From Pleurocapsa sp. FMAR1 (GTDB lineage Bacteria; Cyanobacteriota; Cyanobacteriia; Cyanobacteriales; Xenococcaceae): a stretch of 64,000 nucleotides of DNA. Position numbers and translations under genes: made by a program. The notes under the pieces are model-generated. The model did no database searches, was not told the DNA's origin, and saw only the letters and a program-made list of their open reading frames with translations. Numbering within the stretch: the first letter of the stretch is position 1; each line of letters begins with the position of its first letter. The stretch covers positions 2,852,001 to 2,916,000 of the forward strand of contig NZ_OY762512.1 in the NCBI RefSeq assembly GCF_963665995.1. The letters run 5' to 3'. Shown piece after piece: positions 19,201 to 26,889 of this stretch.

Positions 19201-19323
19201 GAACCAGCACCACTTCTATTGATCAAGTGCTTGTGCAGTCTGCCATGCTTGATGGACAGTCGTAGGGGAGTGTTATTATCGCAAAGGCAATGCTGGTAGG
19301 ACACGGCAATAAAATCCGTACTA
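19201..19323 (-). promoter_or_regulatory. Candidate structured leader RNA, copy A (upstream of the aminotransferase operon)
   Basis: This 123-base block aligns without any gap to 21251-21373 (97 of 123 identical by my count). On the minus strand it can form a helix GCAC-(AAG)-CACTT / AAGTG-GTGC and a hairpin CTG-(T)-CCAT / ATGG-CAG. In copy B two bases of the first helix change so that the pairs become G.U, which holds only for a minus-strand RNA. It sits about 240 bases before the aminotransferase start. No known riboswitch consensus was recognised. The whole gap 18963-19433 holds only this leader and its flanking signals. Confidence 0.6.
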
Positions 19324-19405
19324 AAGTGAGTGATGAACCTGATGTGCAATATAATCTAATAACTGAAGTCTATAGAATTTGAGCGAGCCTTTTTGTTTGT
19401 TGTGA

Positions 19406-19423
19406 ACATTTAACCCCTAATGT
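19406..19423 (-). promoter_or_regulatory. Interrupted palindrome at leader copy A (probable operator/promoter)
   Basis: ACATTT-N6-TAATGT (5 of 6 positions symmetric) lies just beyond the stop of the N-demethylase gene. Flanking bases (TTGTTNGT before, TCA and TTAAA after) also match copy B at 21457-21474. On the minus strand it overlaps a TAAAT-like -10 sequence. It is a reasonable binding site for the LysR regulator encoded upstream, but this is untested. Confidence 0.5.
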
Positions 19424-19433
19424 CATGAATCCC

Positions 19434-20474
19434 TTAAAGGCTTCTGCTGAAAGTATACTTGTTGCTGGTGTCGGGTTGCTCTAAGTTAGACTGAGCTAGC
19501 CAAGTTAATACAGTTTTGTGGTAGCGACTCAAGCCTTTATATTCGAGTATATCTGGTTGTAAATTTTTCAGCACTTCATGTAACCGTTTTGTCCAAGCTG
19601 GATTAATAGAAAGTTCTTCTAAACTAATTAAGTAAGTATGAATAGGAAACATTAAAGCATTACTACGAGGTAAACGAATAAATCGCTGTACCTCAACTCG
19701 TAAATGAACCTTTTTGCCGCAGTTAGCTAAAGTAACCGAACTGCGATCTTTTCCCCATTCTGGATAAGTTTCAAAGGAAGTATCTAAGCGACGATTAACG
19801 GTCATTGTCCAGTTGCGTCTTGTCCAGGGTTTACCTATTTCTACCCGCCGTAAAAAGGCTTTGGCTTTTTTAAAAACTCCCATTTCATGCGCTCTTGGTA
19901 CTGGCCCATGAAACTCTTCAAAGCTCATTCCTGCATCAAATCCTAAAGACCAACGGGTGGGAAACATCAAGATTCCTGCATCTAAAAATAAATCCTCTTC
20001 TCTCTGGTCTAGCAACAAGATATCTTCTTGAACTTGACGAGCAATGTATTCAAAAGGTTCGCAGGGTAAAGAAGATTCGTCTAAAAAAGTAAAGGTGTCT
20101 TTAATATTAAGCTTTTTATTCTCCCAAGTCCAGCAATTAGACTTGCGCCTAACCTTATCGCCATTTTGAGTTAAGGAAAAAGATTGGGGATACCAAGTAG
20201 CAAGATCGTTCATAATCACTTCTAAAGCATCCCACTGAGCATCTTTCATGTGGGGTAAGGCTACATAACGCCCTTCTTTACCTTGGTTTAAAGTGCTATT
20301 TCGCTGCTCAACTTCGAGATCATAATGTTCGTCAACATCAAATAGAGCTTGGTTAACTACAGGTTGAATATTAACTGAATATTGATAAGAGTCGGTGGCA
20401 AAAGGAAAGGGAAATCTTTTAATTGCTTCAATACTATTGCTCATTTTTATTTCTCTAATTCGTAAAAAGTTCAT
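19434..20474 (-). CDS. Heme-dependent oxidative N-demethylase family protein (DUF3445)
   Basis: A 346-aa protein matching the DUF3445/HODM alpha-subunit family, whose characterised members oxidatively demethylate dimethylamine. Conserved stretches are RQVQEDILLLDQ, ILMFPTRWSL, FHGPVPRAHE, RRNWTMTVNRR, and LRVEVQRFIRLPRSNALMFPIHTYL. The start overlaps the stop of the DmmA-like gene by ATGA, so the two are translationally coupled; an internal ATG at 20444 is an alternative start. The reductase subunit of the known enzyme is not present in the window. In context it may demethylate an N-methylated amine before transamination. Membership is well supported; the substrate is unknown. Confidence 0.85.
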   Translation of the reverse strand: MNFLRIREIKMSNSIEAIKRFPFPFATDSYQYSVNIQPVVNQALFDVDEHYDLEVEQRNSTLNQGKEGRYVALPHMKDAQWDALEVIMNDLATWYPQSFSLTQNGDKVRRKSNCWTWENKKLNIKDTFTFLDESSLPCEPFEYIARQVQEDILLLDQREEDLFLDAGILMFPTRWSLGFDAGMSFEEFHGPVPRAHEMGVFKKAKAFLRRVEIGKPWTRRNWTMTVNRRLDTSFETYPEWGKDRSSVTLANCGKKVHLRVEVQRFIRLPRSNALMFPIHTYLISLEELSINPAWTKRLHEVLKNLQPDILEYKGLSRYHKTVLTWLAQSNLEQPDTSNKYTFSRSL

Positions 20475-20992
20475 TCAGCATCAGCACAGACACCTAGATA
20501 GGCATTTTTTAAGCGAGAAAAATGCTCCCAGACTTCTAGTTTGATACCACAACCAGAGCAGGTAATAATATTAGTTTGAACTTGAGGATTAATCCTGTGA
20601 CAGGTAGAGCAGTAAATATTTTTAACTTTTCGATTAACTATTTCTAAGTGAATTTCCTCTTCTAACATTCCGAAACTGCGAGCTAAACGTCTAAGATTTT
20701 GCACAAATTGCTCTGAACCAACCGCATAAAACCTTGTTCCCATATATGCCTGTTGCAGAAAATTCTGTAACCTAGCTTCTAAATTTTCTGTTGAATCAAA
20801 TTGCTCTATATCTAAGTCTTTTCTGGCTATTGCTATTGCCCCCTGATAAAAAATCTGGAGATTTACTGGAATATATTCAAGTGCATTTAATTTGGTACAA
20901 ACTAAATTTATTGCATCTTTTTCTACACAAATAAGATGCAATGAAGCAGAAAGATCGAACTTAAGTTTAGTTGGTTGAGGGACACTACGCAT
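20471..20992 (-). CDS. DmmA-like subunit of dimethylamine monooxygenase
   Basis: A 173-aa protein with a C-terminal zinc ribbon (CSTC near residue 128, CSGCG near 145). It ends in HFSRLKNAYLGVCADAE, which I recognise as the hallmark of the DmmA family from dimethylamine monooxygenase (DmmABC) operons. It overlaps the DUF3445 gene by four bases. Together they look like two subunits of an amine N-demethylating oxygenase. It is preceded by a 540-base leader that contains leader copy B. Start ATG at 20992. Confidence 0.8.
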   Translation of the reverse strand: MRSVPQPTKLKFDLSASLHLICVEKDAINLVCTKLNALEYIPVNLQIFYQGAIAIARKDLDIEQFDSTENLEARLQNFLQQAYMGTRFYAVGSEQFVQNLRRLARSFGMLEEEIHLEIVNRKVKNIYCSTCHRINPQVQTNIITCSGCGIKLEVWEHFSRLKNAYLGVCADAE

Positions 20993-21180
20993 TGTTGTTT
21001 ATTTCCTAATAAATCCGAGCTTAAAAAATTGGCAATACAATAAATACCAAATAAAACAGCCCTACCGAAATATGGGGACTTGAAGAAATTTTACTTGATT
21101 GCAAAAGTGGCTTGTATCAATCGAACTTTAATATAAAGCGCGATCGCAATGGTTATTTTGCCTGTAAAACCTACTATTTC

Positions 21181-21228
21181 TTAAGCTCAACTTCCCCGTG
21201 AATATAATGTAGCCATGTTGAGCTTGAA
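21181..21228 (-). promoter_or_regulatory. Hairpin at the 3' side of leader copy B
   Basis: TTAAGCTCAAC at 21181-21191 is complementary to GTTGAGCTTGA near 21218-21228. The position relative to the conserved block (about 22 bases beyond it) matches copy A although the arm sequence is unrelated. No T-run follows, so it is not a classical terminator. Confidence 0.5.
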
Positions 21229-21250
21229 GTTAAATTAAATACAACCAGGA

Positions 21251-21373
21251 GAACCAACACCACTTCGGTTTGTTAAATGCTTGTGCCGTCTGCCATGCTT
21301 AATGGACAGCCGTAAAGGAGTATGATTACTGCCAAAAAAATGATTATAGGACACGGCAATCAAACCTGTACTA
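21251..21373 (-). promoter_or_regulatory. Candidate structured leader RNA, copy B (upstream of the dmmA-like operon)
   Basis: Second copy of the 123-base block (see copy A at 19201-19323). It lies about 260 bases before the DmmA-like start and about 80 bases after the palindrome at 21457. Absolutely conserved runs in both copies include CTGCCATGCTT and GGACACGGCAAT (plus-strand reading). No frame is open through both copies. The rest of the gap 20993-21536 is AT-rich and shows nothing else. Confidence 0.6.
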
Positions 21374-21456
21374 GGATAATCTCGATTACTAAATGAGTAA
21401 TGCTACTTTGTATTTAAAGCATATAAAAACCAACTTTAATTATTTGTTCGTGGCAA

Positions 21457-21474
21457 ACATTATATTCTTAATGT
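21457..21474 (-). promoter_or_regulatory. Interrupted palindrome at leader copy B (probable operator/promoter)
   Basis: ACATTA-N6-TAATGT, perfect over 6+6 bases. On the minus strand it contains TATAAT, a consensus -10 hexamer, so a regulator bound here would sit on the promoter. The transcript would start about 460 bases before the DmmA-like gene. Confidence 0.5.
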
Positions 21475-21536
21475 CACAAAATCCTTAAAAAATTATGGTT
21501 TTCAAAATGATCTAGTCTGACTTCCACGCAGCAATG

Positions 21537-22307
21537 CTAGTGCCGATTAATCATGGTTGCGCTGGATTGATCTGTGGCTAACACCAATACCTCACTCATA
21601 TTGACGTTTGCTGGACGAGTGGCGCAAAAAACTACGATTTCAGCAATATCTTTAGGAGTCAAGGGATTTATTCCTTGGTATACTTTGTTAGCTTTTTCGG
21701 TATCTCCTCGAAACCGCACCTTGCTAAAATCGGTTTCTACCGTACCAGGATCGACGCAGCTTACGCGAATGGGAGTTCCCAATAAATCCATCTTCAACCC
21801 TTCTGATAAGGCTCTAACTGCTGCTTTGGTAGCACAATAAACATTGCCTCCAGTATAGGTTTGATGTCCTGCAATTGAGCCAATATTAATAATATGTCCT
21901 TGGTTTCGTTCCACCATTTTTGGTAAAAGCGATCGCGTCACGTATAGTAAACCTTTAACGTTAGTATCGATCATTTCTTCCCAGTTTTGAATATCTCCTT
22001 CTTGCAGCTTTTCTAAGCCACGGCTTAATCCTGCATTGTTGACCAAAATATCGACGTTACACCAAGGTTCGGGCAAAGATGCAAAAGCTGTTTGTACCGC
22101 ATGGCGATCGCTAACATCTAGTTCTAATAAATGAATTTTGCAGTCATAAGCTGCTTTTAGTTCCGCTGCTACTGCTTCGAGCTTTTCTTTTCTGCGTGCA
22201 GCTAAAATCAACGATGCACCTTCTTTGGCAAACTCTTTAGCGCAAGCTGCGCCAATACCACTACTTGCCCCTGTAATTATAACTATTTGCTCTTTGATTG
22301 AAACCAT
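21537..22307 (-). CDS. Short-chain dehydrogenase of the YdfG / sulfoacetaldehyde reductase type
   Basis: A 256-aa classical SDR: cofactor loop TGASSGIG, NNAG near residue 89, and the catalytic YxxxK in YCATKAAV. The C-terminal part (VETDFSKVRFRGD, then YQGINPLTPKDIAEIVVF and a final NMSEVLVLATDQSSATMINR) fits the subgroup with E. coli YdfG (3-hydroxy acid dehydrogenase) and IsfD, which reduces sulfoacetaldehyde to isethionate. Placed upstream of the demethylase and aminotransferase operons, it could reduce the aldehyde made by transamination. Substrate assignment from sequence alone is weak. Start ATG at 22307. Confidence 0.8.
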   Translation of the reverse strand: MVSIKEQIVIITGASSGIGAACAKEFAKEGASLILAARRKEKLEAVAAELKAAYDCKIHLLELDVSDRHAVQTAFASLPEPWCNVDILVNNAGLSRGLEKLQEGDIQNWEEMIDTNVKGLLYVTRSLLPKMVERNQGHIINIGSIAGHQTYTGGNVYCATKAAVRALSEGLKMDLLGTPIRVSCVDPGTVETDFSKVRFRGDTEKANKVYQGINPLTPKDIAEIVVFCATRPANVNMSEVLVLATDQSSATMINRH

Positions 22308-22460
22308 ATTTATTTATCTAAAAATGCTACATCTTTATAGAGTATGTTCTTTTGTGAATTAAATTAAGTACTTTGTCTAACTATATTAGGTAATATTTTC
22401 TCAATAGTTTTTTAGATAGAATACTGACTAAACGTCTACAATTTTCAATCAAAGCTTTCT

Positions 22461-23378
22461 TCAAACTAAACGTGCTTTCGTTACAGACACTTGGGAGTTT
22501 TTGAGAACATCTAAAAAGGCAAAAACTGCTGGCGTGTGTAGAGCGTCTTTTAACACTGCTGCTCTAATACTTCTCTCTAAAGGAACTGGCAAAGAATAAA
22601 CTTGTAGTTCGCTAGGAACAGGTTCAGCAGCAAGCCTGGGCATAATCGCTGCACCCAAACCTTGCATCGCCATACCAACTATAGTCGAGTCTTCCCGCAT
22701 TTCATAGGCGATATTTACTGGTTCTGGCGATCGCTCTAAATACTTACGAATTTTTAGAGAACAGCTATTTTTTACCGAGAGAATTAGAGGATATGTCGCT
22801 AATTGCTTCCAGGTTAATTGCGTCTGGTTTAATTTTAGATCGCACGATAGTAGCACCACATATTCATCTTCATAAATTTCCCAGGTTTCAAACTCTTTGG
22901 AACAAGGTAGATCGACTATTCCAATATCTCCTTGACTTGAGCGCAACATACTTTCAATTTCAAAATGCTCATCAACATCGATAATACTCACTTTAATCAA
23001 AGGAAATTGACGGCGAAACTGAGCAATTAAGGCAGGAAGTATATGACTTGCCGCACTACGAAAGGCTACCAGTCTAACATTTCCTCCTTTTAAACCTTTA
23101 GCTCGATTGGCTTCGATTGCCATCTTCTGTAACAAGTCTAATACCTGTCTGGCTGGTGCGATTAACTTTTCACCTACAGGGGTAAGATCTGCGCCATTAC
23201 GTCCTCGATGAAATAAAATTACCCCCAATTCTGTTTCCAAAGCTGCGATCGCATGACTGACTGCTGACTGAGAAATCTCCAACTGTAAAGCAGCCTCGCT
23301 AAAGTTGCTGTAGTCTGCCACTGCAACCAGTATTCGTAGCTGTGAGATTTTTATTTTGTATGGATCGATCCCACTCAT
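22461..23378 (-). CDS. LysR-type transcriptional regulator
   Basis: A 305-aa regulator with the N-terminal winged helix-turn-helix (LRILVAVADYSNFSEAALQL, SQSAVSHAIAALE) and a periplasmic-binding-protein-like effector domain from about residue 95. The dimer linker helix follows ELGVILFHRGRNG. It is the first gene of the co-oriented run that includes the SDR, dmmA-like, aminotransferase, ald and transporter genes, and is the obvious candidate to bind the paired ACATT palindromes. The effector is unknown. Start ATG at 23378. Confidence 0.9.
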   Translation of the reverse strand: MSGIDPYKIKISQLRILVAVADYSNFSEAALQLEISQSAVSHAIAALETELGVILFHRGRNGADLTPVGEKLIAPARQVLDLLQKMAIEANRAKGLKGGNVRLVAFRSAASHILPALIAQFRRQFPLIKVSIIDVDEHFEIESMLRSSQGDIGIVDLPCSKEFETWEIYEDEYVVLLSCDLKLNQTQLTWKQLATYPLILSVKNSCSLKIRKYLERSPEPVNIAYEMREDSTIVGMAMQGLGAAIMPRLAAEPVPSELQVYSLPVPLERSIRAAVLKDALHTPAVFAFLDVLKNSQVSVTKARLV

Positions 23379-23559
23379 AAGCTTAGTTATTAATTACGGA
23401 ACATACGATTGCGCTCTTGCTACAAACTATTGTATAAGCTATCCCCAGACCAGCCATTTAACTATTAGTTTTATTCATGTTTACTATGCACGCTTTGTTT
23501 TGTTTCCTTTAAATTCAATAGCTACAGTTGATATATAGAAAGAAAAACGGAGGCAAAAC

Positions 23560-23802
23560 ATGAAAGTTCTCTTACAGCCAGAAGCTAAAATCCTAAACAT
23601 AATTACTTCAATTGACAATCTCTTCAAAAACATCGGACGCAGCTTAGTAACTCAAAAACATGAGCCTCAAATTGAGCAAAAACGCGATCGCCACGGCAAT
23701 TTATATTGGCAGGTAAAAGATTTTGCCACCAACAAAACTTATGAATTTGATTCAGATCGAGATGTAAGAGTCTGGATTGAAAATCGTTATCACAGCTTTT
23801 AA
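23560..23802 (+). CDS. Small conserved hypothetical protein
   Basis: An 80-aa protein preceded by a strong ribosome site (GGAGG, 6 bases before ATG). The C-terminal half RDRHGNLYWQVKDFATNKTYEFDSDRDVRVWIE looks like a compact beta fold seen in small cyanobacterial proteins. No named family is recognised. It is divergent from the LysR gene. Confidence 0.65.
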   Translation: MKVLLQPEAKILNIITSIDNLFKNIGRSLVTQKHEPQIEQKRDRHGNLYWQVKDFATNKTYEFDSDRDVRVWIENRYHSF

Positions 23803-23876
23803 AACCGCTTTGTAATTAGCTTGAGCCAATTACAGGCAGTCACTAAAAATTCAAAAATTATCACTTAGGAGAAAAA

Positions 23877-24041
23877 ATGATTTATTCCAAATCAAATACC
23901 AAACTATCAAATATCGCTGAGAATAAAGTTGTCTACGATGACAACAAAGTTCGGTTGTGGTTTCAGAAATTCTGGCAGTTTAGTCTATTTTATGGAGATT
24001 ATCTAGGAAGTTTACACTCTAATAAAAAAAGAGTTGGTTAA
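23877..24041 (+). CDS. 54-aa small protein
   Basis: A short gene starting ATG at 23877, with a near-perfect ribosome site TAGGAGAAAAA in front. The product is basic and aromatic-rich (VRLWFQKFWQFSLFYGDYLG). It follows the 80-aa gene by 74 bases on the same strand, and a hairpin lies just downstream. I do not recognise it. The strong ribosome site is the main support that it is expressed. Confidence 0.5.
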   Translation: MIYSKSNTKLSNIAENKVVYDDNKVRLWFQKFWQFSLFYGDYLGSLHSNKKRVG

Positions 24042-24069
24042 TTTTAGAACGATCGAATCAAAATGCCAG

Positions 24070-24110
24070 TAATCCCCAAGAAAGACAGCTATAGTTTTCC
24101 TTAGGGATTA
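24070..24110. terminator. Hairpin between convergent genes
   Basis: TAATCCCCAAG pairs with CTTAGGGATTA (with a bulge), followed by TTATTCT. It is placed between the 54-aa gene and the convergent SDR and could end transcripts from either side. Confidence 0.5.
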
Positions 24111-24115
24111 TTATT

Positions 24116-24862
24116 CTATCTACCTCCCGCAACATCTATAAACGAACCTGTTGTATACGAAGCCTCACTCGACAATAACCATAAAATTGCTTTTGCAACC
24201 TCTTCTGCTTGTCCACCACGTTTCATGGGAATAGAGTCTTTTATGCGCTCTAGACGATTTGATTCGCCACCGCTAGCGTGAATATCAGTATCAATAAAGC
24301 CTGGACGCACGCCATTTACTCGAATTCCTTCATTAGCAACTTCTCGTGCCAATCCTATTGTCATAGTATCCACTGCCCCTTTAGAAGCAGCATAATCTAC
24401 ATATTCACCAGGAGAGCCAAGACGAGCAGCAGCAGATGAGAGATTTACAATAACTCCTCCTGTTCCACCATGTTTGGTAGACATTCTTTTGATAGCTTCT
24501 CTAGCACACAAGAATACTCCAGTAACATTAACAGCAAAAATTCTATTTAAGCGTGCAGCATCCATATTTTCAACTCGCATTTGCTGTTCTAAAATACCTG
24601 CATTATTAACCAGTGCTGTTACCTTTCCTAACTGCTCATCCACCTGATTAAAGAGAGCGATCGCATCAGCTTCTAGAGAAATATCAGCAGCTGCGGCGAT
24701 CGCTTTTCCCCCTGAGTGTTTGATATTATTTACAATTTTGGTTGCAGCTTCGTGATTATGAATGTAGTTAACGGCAACAGCATAACCTCGTTGAGCAGCA
24801 AGATAGGCAGTAGCAGCACCAATACCACGACTACCTCCTGTAACAATTATAATTTTTTCCAT
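24116..24862 (-). CDS. Short-chain dehydrogenase/reductase (YgfF-like)
   Basis: A 248-aa SDR with TGGSRGIGAATA at the cofactor site, VNNAGI near residue 87, catalytic YAASKGAVD, and the C-terminal GSFIDVAGGR typical of glucose dehydrogenase-like and YgfF-like SDRs. The substrate is unknown. It lies 37 bases downstream of the Na+/H+ antiporter gene and may be cotranscribed with it. It is a different subgroup from the SDR at 21537. Confidence 0.85.
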   Translation of the reverse strand: MEKIIIVTGGSRGIGAATAYLAAQRGYAVAVNYIHNHEAATKIVNNIKHSGGKAIAAAADISLEADAIALFNQVDEQLGKVTALVNNAGILEQQMRVENMDAARLNRIFAVNVTGVFLCAREAIKRMSTKHGGTGGVIVNLSSAAARLGSPGEYVDYAASKGAVDTMTIGLAREVANEGIRVNGVRPGFIDTDIHASGGESNRLERIKDSIPMKRGGQAEEVAKAILWLLSSEASYTTGSFIDVAGGR

Positions 24863-24899
24863 AATCTGACTAAATTTAATTTGTTTCTTAATAAGGCTT

Positions 24900-26435
24900 T
24901 TATGAAACGTCTCTACTATTAACTAACATCACGGGAGTATTAAAATTATTTTCCAGCACTGATTGGAAAATAGCATCAGGGTGCGTGGATTGTTGCGCCA
25001 ATATAATTACCGTAGCCTCATATTCCTGGGATAGATGCAGTATTTCCTCTGGAACATCTCCCTGAATATTTATCAGCCTGTAGGGAATATCTAAAAGTAA
25101 TTTAGCTGCTAATAATTCCAGCTTTAAGCTATTAATAGCGCAGATAATAACGGCTTCTCCATCTGTCCGACGAGCAAAGTCGGCAACTTTAGTTAAAATT
25201 AATGCTGCACTAAAATCAGAATCAATCGCTCCTAAGATAACGGTAGAAGTTGCTAAATCAGTTTTGCTAGGATCTACCCGATCTCGTGTAAGTAATTTGG
25301 GGGCAAAGGTGGGGATTGCCCATGCTCCTAATGGCGCAGTAATGAGGATTGATAGGGCTGCGATCGCCAGAATGACATCTCCCCCTGGAATGCCCCTGCT
25401 CAAAGGAATCGCGCCAATTGCTGCCTGTACCGTAGCCTTAGCCGAGTTTCCTGGTAATAAAAACAGTTTCTCGCGCCAAGTCCAATTACTGCCTACTGTA
25501 GCTAAATACCAGCCAATTGTCCGACCAAAAAGCAATCCCAGTGCCAATAATAGTATTCCTGGTAGCAGAACATTTTCCAATATTTTTAGCTGAATTGTTG
25601 CTCCCATCAAGACAAACAATAAAATCTCAGCAACAATCCACAGGTGATTAAATTCTTTACGCAGTCTTCGAGCTAGAGGCGGACTGAATTCAATCAAGAA
25701 AAATCCCATCGCCATTACTGCTAGGTAACCAGAAAAATAAGGAAGTTGCAAAGCTAAAACTACAGCTAATAAAGCCAGACTAGCGGTAATTAAAGTGTTC
25801 TGAACATTATTCTGCGTCCATTGTTGTTTAACTGTACAGAAAACAATTAATTTGGCAGCTAAATAGCCAACGATCGCTCCTAAGATAATTTGAGCGATTA
25901 CCTTGAGAGGCAGTAACCAAAAAGCGTTGCTAGCAATATTTCCCTGAGACAAAAAATTGAGCAACAGGCTAAACAGCAGCAAGATTAAAACATCTGACAA
26001 AGCACTACCCGTCAAAATTGCATCGGCAATTCCTTTAGAGACTCCCCAGCCTAAATTTTTGAGTCGTAACATTCCAGGCACAATGACCGCAGGAGATTCG
26101 GCACTAATTACACAGCCTAAAAGCAAGCCTGTCAGCCAATCAAACTGAAATAGCCAAATAGCCAGCCCAGAAATGGCGATCGCTTCTGTTAAAGCAGGCA
26201 GAAAACCTAAGCGTAAAGCCACGCTACCCTGCTTTGCTAGTTTATCTCTGTCTAAGCCTAATCCTGCCCGCATGAGGATTACCATTACGGCAAAAGTTCT
26301 GAGATCGTCTGCCAGATCCAAAACACTGTCGGCAATTAGATCGCTCACCTCAGAGCCAAATAAAATGCCCACCAGCATCATTCCCAATAGGGGTGGCGCA
26401 CCTACTTGACCACCAATAAACAAAAGCAAGATCAA
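24900..26435 (-). CDS. CPA-type cation:proton antiporter with C-terminal USP-like domain
   Basis: A 511-aa membrane protein with about 11-12 helices. PPLLGMMLVGILFG lies near the N-terminus and SAESPAVIVPGMLRLK is the ion-binding helix region. From about residue 390 a soluble domain follows (VILGAIDSDFSAALILTK, then EEILHLSQEYEATVIILAQ) with a universal-stress-like pattern. There is no ATG: the frame is open only nine codons above the TTG at 26435, so the start is TTG (or a rarer codon slightly upstream). The first helix is short relative to the family. It probably exchanges Na+ or K+ for H+. Confidence 0.83.
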   Translation of the reverse strand: MILLLFIGGQVGAPPLLGMMLVGILFGSEVSDLIADSVLDLADDLRTFAVMVILMRAGLGLDRDKLAKQGSVALRLGFLPALTEAIAISGLAIWLFQFDWLTGLLLGCVISAESPAVIVPGMLRLKNLGWGVSKGIADAILTGSALSDVLILLLFSLLLNFLSQGNIASNAFWLLPLKVIAQIILGAIVGYLAAKLIVFCTVKQQWTQNNVQNTLITASLALLAVVLALQLPYFSGYLAVMAMGFFLIEFSPPLARRLRKEFNHLWIVAEILLFVLMGATIQLKILENVLLPGILLLALGLLFGRTIGWYLATVGSNWTWREKLFLLPGNSAKATVQAAIGAIPLSRGIPGGDVILAIAALSILITAPLGAWAIPTFAPKLLTRDRVDPSKTDLATSTVILGAIDSDFSAALILTKVADFARRTDGEAVIICAINSLKLELLAAKLLLDIPYRLINIQGDVPEEILHLSQEYEATVIILAQQSTHPDAIFQSVLENNFNTPVMLVNSRDVS

Positions 26436-26889
26436 AATTAAGCTAAATGTAAACTGTCAGGCATTTATTTTACTAATTGACAATATGCCCAATATTACTA
26501 CGCTCGATGAGAATTAACCTTTCTACTGTAATTCCATTGAGGTCATTAATATTCCAGTAAATAAAAAGATTTTTTTACAAGTTAAATTTTGGTGAATTTT
26601 ACAAATTAATGTAGATGATGAGACTTAAGTTAATAATGTAGAAAATCAAGGTTAATGTTTACGTCAGGGGTTTGGGGAGGGCGTAACGTCCCCAACAGGG
26701 GGTTGGGGGAAAGTTCCCCCAGTATTAAATTATGGTTTTATAGATAAATTCTATGTAAAAGAGAGAGAATAAGCCTCTTTAAATTTACATCAGGCGTACT
26801 AAACCTCTGTTATCAAATCTGCTCAAGACTCTTATGTTTGTTTTAAATTGTTTTAAACTTAGTGGTAATTTATTGATCCACTATTTGAC
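26436..26889. other. Intergenic region with short GC-rich inverted repeats
   Basis: 454 bases between the divergent antiporter and Nudix genes. A GC-rich patch at 26663-26722 contains two hairpins, TTGGGGA...TCCCCAA (26672-26695) and TGGGGGAA-AG-TTCCCCCA (26704-26721), in otherwise AT-rich sequence. It looks like a dispersed cyanobacterial repeat. No gene seen. Confidence 0.55.

Noticed and set aside
19201-21373. Leader block as a protein-coding gene
   Set aside because: In one plus-strand frame the differences lean to third positions and a conserved-looking peptide appears, but stops interrupt it in both copies and no single frame stays open. A minus-strand frame with a shared end has most changes in second positions, the opposite of coding.
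19201-21373. Leader block as guanidine-I, cobalamin, TPP, glycine, lysine or FMN riboswitch
   Set aside because: A plus-strand ACACGGC resembles part of the guanidine-I core, but the other consensus parts (for example GGTCCGAGAG) are absent. No hallmark of the other classes is found on either strand.
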